From the NCBI GenBank assembly GCA_016207885.1, contig JACQZE010000023.1:1-64000 (forward strand): DNA of 64,000 bases. Reading direction: 5' to 3'. This DNA comes from Nitrospirota bacterium (GTDB taxonomy: Bacteria > Nitrospirota > Thermodesulfovibrionia > UBA6902). Below are positions 44,005-52,056 of this stretch, piece by piece. Numbering within the stretch: the stretch's first letter is position 1; each line of letters begins with the position of its first letter. The notes below the pieces were generated by a model, which worked only from the letters and a program-made list of their open reading frames with translations, was not told the origin of the DNA and searched no databases. Both the position numbers and the translations under genes were made by a program.

Positions 44005-45681
44005 TCAAGGCTGAATACTGCTGTGCCTCTGGAGTTTCTGCGGGACGAACCATTTATTGAAGTTATAGCTTATGCCGATGGGTGTAGGTTTAATGCCCTT
44101 GAACCTTGAATGCACGATAGGCGTTGCCTCAGGCACATACAAAAACAGATAAGGCACTTCATCTGCGAGTATATCCTGTATCCTGAAGTACGATTTCTTC
44201 CTCTCCTCTATATCAAATGTCCTTCTTCCCTTCTCAAGAAGCGCGTCAACTTCAGGGTTGCTGTATGAGACGAAATTAAACTCTTTCTCGCCTGTCTTGC
44301 TTGAGTGCCAGATGTCGTACTGGTCAGGGTCGATGCCTATGCTCCATCCGAGTATGACCGCCTGAAAGCGCCTCTTGTCAATGAACTCATTAATGAATGT
44401 GCTCCACTCAACAGCCCTTATCTCTACCTTTATACCGATCTTTTTGAGCTTCTGCTGAATGATGGTAGCGGCATTCATCCTCTGCTGGTTGCCCATGTTG
44501 CTCAGTATCGTAAATTCAAAAGGCTTCCCGTCTTTATCCAGTATTCCGTCGCTGTTGGAATCGCTCCATCCTGCCTCTTTCAACAGGCTTAACGCTTTAT
44601 CTTTATTGTATTCATACTTCACCGCATCAGGATTGTACGGCCATGTCTCAGGCACATAAGGCCCTGTGGCAGGCTTTCCAAGTCCGAGCAGCACCACATC
44701 AACAAGCTCTTTTTTATCTACCGCATATGCTATCGCCTTTCTTACGCGCACGTCGCTGAACAAGGGGAACTTCAGATTGAAGCCCATGTAGGTGTAGGAA
44801 AAGACGGGATAGCGGAACTTCTGAAAGTTCTTTTTGAAGAGGGCGGTCTCTGTCTGTTTTGTGTACTGTATCGGCGTGAGCCCCATCATGTCCACGCCCT
44901 GTGACTGAAGCTCAAGGAACATTGTGGCCGGGTCAGGGATTATCTTGTAAATGTATTGGTTAATATAGGGCCTTCCCTCGAAATAATCCTCGTTGGATGT
45001 CAGCCTCACATCCTGGCCGGTTGTCCATCTGCTGAACTTATACTGCCCCATGCCTATCGGATTTCTTGCAAAATCAACCTTTGTTATATCCTTGCCCTCA
45101 AGAAGGTGCTTGGGCAGGACGATCAGGTTTCCCCATGATGTGAGTGCCGGAGCAAACGGCTTTTCATATGTGGCCCTGAAGATATATTTATCCAGCACCT
45201 CGGCCTTTTTGACCTGGAGAAAATCCTCTTTGTAAGGTGTCGGTGTCTTTTCATCTATGATCGTCTTGTACCCGAACATCACATCATCTGCCGTGAACTC
45301 AACGCCGTCTGTCCATCTGACATTTTTTCTGAGATGGAATGTTATGACCAGCCCGTCAGGAGATATCTCCCATGACTCTGCAAGGTCGCCTATGACGCTC
45401 AGGTCCGTGTCGTATTTGACAAGCCCGTTAAAGATCATGCCTGCGACGCTGTGCGAGGCACTGTCTCCTGCTAACATCGGTATCAGGATGCTCGGTTCGC
45501 CTATAGAACCTTCGACGAAGGTATCACCGTAAGCCGGTTCGTATGTCTCGTTTTCGCTCACAGCAGGCGAGCGGCTCTCTGTTTCAGTAGTTTTGTTTTT
45601 GCAGCCTGAGAGGATGATCAACGATAAGACAAGACAGAAGATGGATAGAGAAAACTTTTTCCTGAGAATGCAATCACTCAT
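44005..45681 (-). CDS. Peptide ABC transporter substrate-binding lipoprotein
   Basis: A 558-residue protein with a lipoprotein signal (SLSIFCLVLSLIILSGC, lipobox LSGC, Cys at about residue 27) and the solute-binding family-5 layout: FVEGSIGEPSILIPMLAGD, LAESWEISPDGLVITFHLR, VRWTDGVEFTADDV and VRKAIAYAVDK. It binds peptides for the DppBC-type permease. It lies 21 bases downstream of purF. Between it and the permease genes lie a toxin-antitoxin pair and plsC, so the transporter is split. Confidence 0.93.
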   Translation of the reverse strand: MSDCILRKKFSLSIFCLVLSLIILSGCKNKTTETESRSPAVSENETYEPAYGDTFVEGSIGEPSILIPMLAGDSASHSVAGMIFNGLVKYDTDLSVIGDLAESWEISPDGLVITFHLRKNVRWTDGVEFTADDVMFGYKTIIDEKTPTPYKEDFLQVKKAEVLDKYIFRATYEKPFAPALTSWGNLIVLPKHLLEGKDITKVDFARNPIGMGQYKFSRWTTGQDVRLTSNEDYFEGRPYINQYIYKIIPDPATMFLELQSQGVDMMGLTPIQYTKQTETALFKKNFQKFRYPVFSYTYMGFNLKFPLFSDVRVRKAIAYAVDKKELVDVVLLGLGKPATGPYVPETWPYNPDAVKYEYNKDKALSLLKEAGWSDSNSDGILDKDGKPFEFTILSNMGNQQRMNAATIIQQKLKKIGIKVEIRAVEWSTFINEFIDKRRFQAVILGWSIGIDPDQYDIWHSSKTGEKEFNFVSYSNPEVDALLEKGRRTFDIEERKKSYFRIQDILADEVPYLFLYVPEATPIVHSRFKGIKPTPIGISYNFNKWFVPQKLQRHSSIQP

Positions 45682-45701
45682 GGAGTTAAACGCCGGTTCA
45701 A

Positions 45702-47165
45702 TTAAAAGCCCTTGAAGAGCGCCATCTGCTCGGCCTTCTCCTCGGATGTCATGACAGGATAGTTATTGTCAAAACATGCGGTGCAGTAATTTTCAGGCAT
45801 AGGAACAACTTTTAACAATCCTTCAATGCTCAGATATTTAAGGCTGTTCGATGTAATATACTTTTCAATCTCTTTGAGGGTGTGGGTCGCCGCGATAAGC
45901 TCGCTCCGGTTCGGGGTGTCAATGCCGTAGAAGCACGGGCCTATCGTAGGCGGGGAGCTTATCCTCATATGGACCTCTTTTGCGCCGCCGCGTTCCCTGA
46001 GCATCTTGACGATCTTCTTGCTTGTCGTTCCCCTGACTATGGAATCATCAACCACCACTATCTTTTTGCCTTCAAGCAGATCCCTCACAGGGTTCAGCTT
46101 CAGCTTCACCCCGAAATGCCTTATGGCGCCTTTCGGCTCGATGAATGTCCTTCCCACGTAATGATTCCTTACCAGTCCGAAGTCAAACGGTATGCCGCTC
46201 TCTTCCGAATAGCCGAGGGCGGCAGGCACTCCTGAATCAGGCACAGGTATGACGAGGTCTGCGTCAATCGGATGCTCTCTTGCAAGCTGGCGGCCGAACT
46301 CCTTTCTTATCCTGTTGACGTTCTGGTTTCCGAAGATGTAGCTGTCAGGCCTTGAGAAATATACAAATTCAAAGATGCAGAATGATTTCTTGGGGCAGTG
46401 AAGCGGCTTGAAAGACTGCATGCCCTTGTCATTTATAACTATCATTTCTCCGGGCTCTACATCGCGCACGTACTCAGCATCTATGAGGTTAAAGGCGCAT
46501 GTCTCTGACGCAATGACATGGGCGCCGTCAAATTTGCCGATGCTCAGCGGCCTGAAGCCGTGAGGGTCTCTTACAGCGATAAGCTCTTTTGCTGACATTA
46601 TCAGGATGCTGTATGCTCCGCGCAATTTGCTGAGAGCGTCAACTACACGCTCATAGTATGAGCCTGCTTTGGAGTTTGCGATAAGGTGCAGTATGACCTC
46701 GCTGTCTGAGTTTGACTGGAATATCGCTCCGTTCGCCTCAAGCTCATCTTTGAGTTCATTGGCGTTCACAAGATTTCCGTTATGCGCTATGGCAAGAGGG
46801 CCGAGGTAGAAGTTCACCATTATCGGCTGGACGTTCTTCAGCACACTTGAACCGGCGGTTGAATATCGGTTGTGGCCTATAGCCATATTTCCGGGCAGCC
46901 GCGTCAGCCGCTTCTCTGAGAATATATCAGCAACAAGGCCCATGGATTTTTCAATGTAGAGCTGCCTGGAATCTGAAGAGCAGATACCCGCGCCCTCCTG
47001 TCCCCTGTGCTGGAGCGCGTGGAGTCCGAGATAGGTGAGATTCGCTGCGTCGGTATGATTATAGATGCCCACGACCCCGCATTCGTCATGAAACTTGTCC
47101 AAAGGCAGAGAAGTGCTATCCTCAAACTGTGACGTACACTTAATTTTCTTAATTTTGTGATCCAA
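45702..47165 (-). CDS. purF: Amidophosphoribosyltransferase
   Basis: A 487-residue enzyme that starts purine synthesis. After a propeptide of about 30 residues, the catalytic Cys begins CGVVGIYNHTD. ALQHRGQEGAGI and the PRPP motif VVVDDSIVRGTTSKKI are conserved. Cysteines matching the 4Fe-4S form of the enzyme are present (KKSFCIFEF, GPCFYGID and YCTACFD). The start is TTG at 47165, five bases after AGGAA; no ATG is available upstream of the propeptide. It follows purL on the same strand with a 73-base gap. Confidence 0.95.
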   Translation of the reverse strand: MDHKIKKIKCTSQFEDSTSLPLDKFHDECGVVGIYNHTDAANLTYLGLHALQHRGQEGAGICSSDSRQLYIEKSMGLVADIFSEKRLTRLPGNMAIGHNRYSTAGSSVLKNVQPIMVNFYLGPLAIAHNGNLVNANELKDELEANGAIFQSNSDSEVILHLIANSKAGSYYERVVDALSKLRGAYSILIMSAKELIAVRDPHGFRPLSIGKFDGAHVIASETCAFNLIDAEYVRDVEPGEMIVINDKGMQSFKPLHCPKKSFCIFEFVYFSRPDSYIFGNQNVNRIRKEFGRQLAREHPIDADLVIPVPDSGVPAALGYSEESGIPFDFGLVRNHYVGRTFIEPKGAIRHFGVKLKLNPVRDLLEGKKIVVVDDSIVRGTTSKKIVKMLRERGGAKEVHMRISSPPTIGPCFYGIDTPNRSELIAATHTLKEIEKYITSNSLKYLSIEGLLKVVPMPENYCTACFDNNYPVMTSEEKAEQMALFKGF

Positions 47166-47238
47166 TTTATTCCTGCAGAAACGAGTTGGTTTTGAAAAGT
47201 TAGTATAACATTTCCTTGAACCTATTCCCTAAGCCCTG

Positions 47239-50200
47239 TTAACTGTTCCTTTCGCACCACTCTCTTGCATTCTGGAATATCCTGAGCCACGGAGACGCCT
47301 GAAGCTTCTGCTTCCACTCCTCCGGCATCCACGGCCATTGCCATTTAAGAAATCCCCTTTCAGGGTGCGGCATCATTGCGAGGTGCCTGCCGTCAGGAGA
47401 GCAGAGGCCTGCTATGCCGTTAGTTGAACCGTTCGGGTTGAACGGGTAGGCTGCTGTTATCTCATTTGAGTCATCAACATAGCGCACCGGCGCAAGGCTC
47501 TCATCTTCGACCTTTTTAAGCATCTTCTCATCAGGGAAGTATGCCTTTCCTTCGCCATGCGCGACCCAGACGCCGAGGACAGAGCCTTCCATTCCCTTAA
47601 GCATAATAGAGTTGCCGGGAATTATCTTTACCGTAGAGAAGCGCGACTCAAAACGGCCTGAAGTGTTGTGTATGAACCTGGGCTGAATATTGTTCTCAAT
47701 CCCCTGCCAGGGCACCCAGCCTAAAAGCGCCATGAGCTGGCAGCCGTTGCATATGCCGAGGCTGAATGTATCTTTTCTGTTGTAAAAATCCTGAAACTCC
47801 TTCCATACACGCTCATTGAACCTGATAACGCCTGCCCATCCCTTTGCCGAGTCAAGCACATCCGCGTAGCTGAAGCCGCCGACAAATGCGATGCCGCGAA
47901 AGTCTGAGAGCTTCACCTTTTCATTCAGAAGGTCGGTCATTGAAATATCCCACGGTTCAAAACCAGCCTGATAAAAGGCTGACGTCATCTCCCTGTCGCT
48001 GTTGCTTCCTTCTTCGCGAATGATGGCGACCTTGTATTTCTTCTCACTCTCCAGAATCCTGGAAGGCGTCTCTTCAGGTGTGAATGAAAGCTTATAATCC
48101 GGCCCGCTCCTGTCAAAATTTATCCTCTTCTCTTCATCAACACAGAGAGGATTTGTCTGTATACGGTCAAGCTGATAACTTGTCTCTTCCCATATCGCCC
48201 TTAACTTTCTCATGTCTTCATTAAGGACATATCCACCTGCTGATTTAATGGAAATATTTTTATCTTTAGTTGTCTTGCCGATAATGGAGAAAGGTATCTC
48301 TTCATTATCAAGCAGGGATATTATCATTTTCTCATCGTTCGGCAGATACTCAAATACTAATCCAAGTTCTTCTGAGAAGAGGGCCTTCAACGCATTATTC
48401 TCATTAACTCCTAACTCTATCTCGATCCCGCAGTTGCCGGAGAATGCCATCTCAAGAAGTGTTGTTATCAAGCCGCCGTCGCTTCTGTCATGGCCGGAAA
48501 GGATTAAACCTCTTGATATGAAATCCTGAACAGCGTTAAATGCCTTTCTCAGCAAAACAGGATTCACGTCAGGAGCATCGCTGCCAAGTTGTCCATAGAC
48601 ATGCGCCAATGAGCTGCCGCCAAGCCTGTTGTCCCCGTATCCCATATCAATGAGGAGCAGCCTGCTTTCACCGGGCCTCTTGATGTCAGGTGTTATGACC
48701 TTGGTTATATCAGGCATAGTAGCGTATGCTGAGATGACAAGCGTTCCGGGCGACTTGACCGTCTCTGTATCGCCTGCTGTATCAGTGACCATAGTTGCCA
48801 TTGAGAGGCTGTCTTTGCCGCCGTCAACAGCTATGCCGAGCTTTATCATGAAGTCGCTCATCGCAACTGCTGCATCATGCAGTTTTGCGCCTTCACCGGG
48901 AAGCTTTGCCGCCCACATCCAGTTGCCCGAACACTTTATATCCTCTATGGATGATATCTTTGCCCAGGCCATATTGGTCAGCGCCTCGCCCAAACACATC
49001 CTCGCCATCGCAGCCGGGTTCAGAAGGCCTTTGATTGGCTGTTCTCCTATTGATAAAGCAGCGCCTGTTATTCCGCTATGGCTCTGGCTGATAACAGCAA
49101 CATCCGATACTGTAAGCTGCAGCGGCCCTGCGCACTGCTGGCGCGCGATGAGCCCTGTAACGCTCCTGTCCACTTTACTCGTAAGAAATCTTTTTGATCC
49201 CACCGAGACGAGCCTTAGCACCCTATCCAGCGCATCTTTGACTGTAATATCTTCAGGAAGTTTCAGCGGTTGTGGTTTTGAGAGAATGCGCTTCATCTCA
49301 AATGTCTTCTGCGGCATATGGCCGAGAACTTTTTCAAGGTCAAGGTTTACAGGGGTGCTATTGTCATTGTCATCATAAAGTACTATCTTACCGTCGCCTG
49401 TTATCCTGCCGATGAAAGCGTAAGGCACCTTCTCACGTGCGCAGAGATCGTCAAAAAGGCCCGCATCCGAAGACCTCAGAAGCAGGGCGTTCTGTTCCTG
49501 ATACTCCGCGCCCCATATCTCAAGCACAGAGAGCGTCTCGTCACCGACCTGTATCTTTCTCACATCTATCTTTGCGCCTGCCGGGTAGATTATCTCTTTC
49601 ACGACATTGCAGTTTCCGCCTGCGCCCTGGTCGTGAATGCTGACTATCGGGTTTCGGTCGCCCATCTCCACGCATGCGCGCAGGACACGGTTCATCTTCT
49701 GCTCCATCTCTGCATCGCCGCGCTGAACTGCGTTAAAATCAAGCTCTTCAGCGTTTTCACCCTGTATCATGCTTGACGCAGCTCCGCCGCCGATGCCGAT
49801 GCGATAAGCAGGGCCGCCGATCTTTACCACGCACATGCTCTTTTCAGGCTCGCCCTTTTTAACATGGCTTGAGCTCATCTGGCCAATGCCTGCTGTGAAC
49901 ATTATCGGCTTCAGCCACTCTGAACGTTCACCGTTTGGCAGCCTCATGCCGAATGAACGGGTAAAGCCCTGAATAAGAGGCTCGCCGAATTTATTGCCGT
50001 AATCAGATGCCCCGTTGCTCGCCTGTATCTCTATATCAAGGGGCGACGCAAGGTTCTTCGGATATGTGAAGCCTTTATCTTCCCAAGGCAGTTCATAGCC
50101 CGGAATATGCAGGTTTCCTACACAATACGCCGCTGTGCCTGCGCCGACAAGGCCGCCCCTGCCTGTTCCCTGTATGTCCCTGAGCCTTCCGCCCGTGCCT

Positions 50201-51249
50201 GTCTCAGCGCCGGGAAAAGGAGCGATGCCGCTTGGGAAGTTATGCGTCTCAGCCGTAAAGATAATGTCGTAATTGAGACTCTCTTTTCTGAAGCGTGAGG
50301 GACTCCCCGGTTTTTCAGGGGTTATCGTCGTGATCTCATAGCCTTTGATAGAGCTTGAGTTGTCATTGAATGCGATAACGCTGTTTCCGGGTTTCCACTT
50401 CAGCGGCCTCATCACCAGTTCGATGAGCGTGTGAGGTATCTCTTCCCCGTCGATCTTCAGCAGCCCTTTAAAGAACCAGTGCCTTGAATGCTCGCTGTTG
50501 GACTGGCTCAGGTCAAAGCACTCGACATTGGTCGGGTTTCTTCCTATATCATTCACAAAGAGGTTGTAATAATAATCAATGTCCCAGTCATCCAGCCCGA
50601 GCCCCATCTTTCGGTTGATCTTCTCAAGCGCTGATTTGCCCTCTTCAATGAATGGTATCTCAAATACCGGTTCAGGTTTGATCCCTGTCTCAAATGTCTT
50701 GAGCTGTTCGGGATAAGGGCACTCGGTCATTCTGTCGTAGAATAATGAAGAGTGGAGGGTTGTGAGTGAAGAGAGTAAACCCCTCCCATCCTCCCCTTGG
50801 CAAGGGGAGGAGCAAGGTGGGGTTCCCTCCCCTAAAATAAATTCAAATCTCCTTGAGCGTTCAATTCGTTTTATCTTCTTCAGCCCGCACGCGTGGCAGA
50901 CAGATACCGCGTTTGACGACCATGCGGTTGCGAAGTTCATACGCGGGCCGACCTCCAGGATAACCCCCCTGTGTCCCCCCTTGGTAAGGTGGGAATTTAA
51001 GGTTAGAAAACTCTCATTTGAGAAATTCTCAGGTTCAAAGGTCTCAGAAAGCAGCCATGTCAGCAGCTTCATCTCTTCAGCAGAGAGTGGTTCGGATGCG
51101 TCTATGTTGAAGCAGAACTCTGTCCTTATATCCGCGATATCTGAAGATATCCTCTTCTTTACAACAGACAAAAGGTCATTTTTCTTGGCCTCGGAAAAGG
51201 CAGGGGTTCTATAAAGGTGTATCAAGCTCAATAGGGTCTCGCAATACAA
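47239..51249 (-). CDS. purL: Phosphoribosylformylglycinamidine synthase, single-chain type
   Basis: A 1,336-residue enzyme of purine synthesis with the large single-chain layout: N-terminal domain, linker, two AIR-synthase-like halves (GIGGGAASSMIQGENAEELDF-type region split; KIGGPAYRIGIGG visible) and a C-terminal glutaminase with nucleophile LGICNGCQLMALLGW and PHPERG. The N-terminal 170 residues contain two odd segments read from palindromic DNA repeats: THE about residues 82-95 (NSHLTKGGHRG) and about 138-162 (EGTPPCSSPCQGEDGRG). Both are in frame and leave the flanking motifs EVGPRMNF and RMTECPYPEQL intact. The gene therefore is probably functional. Confidence 0.95.
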   Translation of the reverse strand: MYCETLLSLIHLYRTPAFSEAKKNDLLSVVKKRISSDIADIRTEFCFNIDASEPLSAEEMKLLTWLLSETFEPENFSNESFLTLNSHLTKGGHRGVILEVGPRMNFATAWSSNAVSVCHACGLKKIKRIERSRRFEFILGEGTPPCSSPCQGEDGRGLLSSLTTLHSSLFYDRMTECPYPEQLKTFETGIKPEPVFEIPFIEEGKSALEKINRKMGLGLDDWDIDYYYNLFVNDIGRNPTNVECFDLSQSNSEHSRHWFFKGLLKIDGEEIPHTLIELVMRPLKWKPGNSVIAFNDNSSSIKGYEITTITPEKPGSPSRFRKESLNYDIIFTAETHNFPSGIAPFPGAETGTGGRLRDIQGTGRGGLVGAGTAAYCVGNLHIPGYELPWEDKGFTYPKNLASPLDIEIQASNGASDYGNKFGEPLIQGFTRSFGMRLPNGERSEWLKPIMFTAGIGQMSSSHVKKGEPEKSMCVVKIGGPAYRIGIGGGAASSMIQGENAEELDFNAVQRGDAEMEQKMNRVLRACVEMGDRNPIVSIHDQGAGGNCNVVKEIIYPAGAKIDVRKIQVGDETLSVLEIWGAEYQEQNALLLRSSDAGLFDDLCAREKVPYAFIGRITGDGKIVLYDDNDNSTPVNLDLEKVLGHMPQKTFEMKRILSKPQPLKLPEDITVKDALDRVLRLVSVGSKRFLTSKVDRSVTGLIARQQCAGPLQLTVSDVAVISQSHSGITGAALSIGEQPIKGLLNPAAMARMCLGEALTNMAWAKISSIEDIKCSGNWMWAAKLPGEGAKLHDAAVAMSDFMIKLGIAVDGGKDSLSMATMVTDTAGDTETVKSPGTLVISAYATMPDITKVITPDIKRPGESRLLLIDMGYGDNRLGGSSLAHVYGQLGSDAPDVNPVLLRKAFNAVQDFISRGLILSGHDRSDGGLITTLLEMAFSGNCGIEIELGVNENNALKALFSEELGLVFEYLPNDEKMIISLLDNEEIPFSIIGKTTKDKNISIKSAGGYVLNEDMRKLRAIWEETSYQLDRIQTNPLCVDEEKRINFDRSGPDYKLSFTPEETPSRILESEKKYKVAIIREEGSNSDREMTSAFYQAGFEPWDISMTDLLNEKVKLSDFRGIAFVGGFSYADVLDSAKGWAGVIRFNERVWKEFQDFYNRKDTFSLGICNGCQLMALLGWVPWQGIENNIQPRFIHNTSGRFESRFSTVKIIPGNSIMLKGMEGSVLGVWVAHGEGKAYFPDEKMLKKVEDESLAPVRYVDDSNEITAAYPFNPNGSTNGIAGLCSPDGRHLAMMPHPERGFLKWQWPWMPEEWKQKLQASPWLRIFQNAREWCERNS
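50783..50837. repeat. Palindromic repeat inserted in frame in purL (copy 1)
   Basis: The plus strand reads CATCCTCCCCTTGGCAAGG and GGAGGAGCAAGGTGGGG, an inverted repeat of the G/C-rich type also found between genes. On the coding strand it encodes EGTPPCSSPCQGEDGRG between the PurL motifs RRFEFIL and DRMTECPY. Confidence 0.75.
50963..51005. repeat. Palindromic repeat inserted in frame in purL (copy 2)
   Basis: The plus strand reads ACCCCCCTGTGTCCCCCC and TTGGTAAGGTGGGAATTTAA, a related repeat. It encodes LNSHLTKGGHRGV directly before the conserved EVGPRMNF. Confidence 0.65.
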
Positions 51250-51386
51250 TGGATTTAAGGCAGACTATTTTAGCATTTTAGGGGATTGATGTCATTTTGT
51301 AGAGACTTTAGAGGTGGAATAGAGCGTAACATATAACAATCCTGGGATAATTAGAAAAAATTATGTATACCATTAGAATTTTTAAC

Positions 51387-51415
51387 TGGACAATTTGATA
51401 TTGGATGGCTATAAT
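51387..51415 (+). promoter_or_regulatory. Predicted sigma-70 promoter
   Basis: TGGACA (51387-51392) and a perfect TATAAT (51410-51415) are 17 bases apart, 64 bases upstream of the ATG of the following exported protein gene. Confidence 0.7.
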
Positions 51416-51478
51416 CGAATTAAGATAACTTATAAAATCTGTTAACTAAAATATCTAACATCTGAAAGGAGAGAGAAA

Positions 51479-52039
51479 ATGAAGAGAAAAAAACTTTTAA
51501 ACCTGACGGCTGCATTAATCGTTGCGTTGCCTGCCATTATTATAATGTCAATATATCACTCCATTGCCATTGCATATGATCCTGCTTTTTCTAGGGGTGA
51601 CATGATATCCCACACCACGCCGACACCTTATGTAACTTCTAGTAGATTTACCCCCACCACAAGTCATATGACGCCAACAATAATGGTGGTCTCAAAGCAG
51701 TGGCTTGCGAATCAATTGGCTGAGAGATTCATAAAGTCAGGCCTTCAGTTCAATAGAGTTGCGAAGGTAAAGGAAGCGGATTATATACCTGATACACTAA
51801 AGTTCAAAGAATGCCTGAAGTTCCAGATGGCAACAATGGATAGATTACTCGGCGGATGCGTTATAACTTTTGATTCTGTTGAAGACTTAAATAAGCTGAA
51901 AGAGCATTATCTTGCGCTTAATGAAAAAGGCGAGTTTCACACATGGTCTTTCAGTAAAGACAATGTGCTTGTAATTCTTTCAGGTGAATTATCAGAGGAG
52001 CAGGCAAGATCATACGAGGCATCTCTATACTCGATATAA
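51479..52039 (+). CDS. Hypothetical exported protein
   Basis: A 186-residue protein with a signal peptide or membrane anchor (about residues 8-35), a Thr/Pro-rich linker (TTPTPYVTSSRFTPTTSHMT) and a C-terminal domain of about 125 residues with two cysteines (KECLKFQ and GGCVITF). I recognise no family. GGAGAG precedes the ATG, and a strong promoter lies upstream, so it is likely its own unit. It converges with rnr, with a 17-base gap. Confidence 0.72.
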   Translation: MKRKKLLNLTAALIVALPAIIIMSIYHSIAIAYDPAFSRGDMISHTTPTPYVTSSRFTPTTSHMTPTIMVVSKQWLANQLAERFIKSGLQFNRVAKVKEADYIPDTLKFKECLKFQMATMDRLLGGCVITFDSVEDLNKLKEHYLALNEKGEFHTWSFSKDNVLVILSGELSEEQARSYEASLYSI

Positions 52040-52056
52040 AATAAGAGGTAGTCTTT

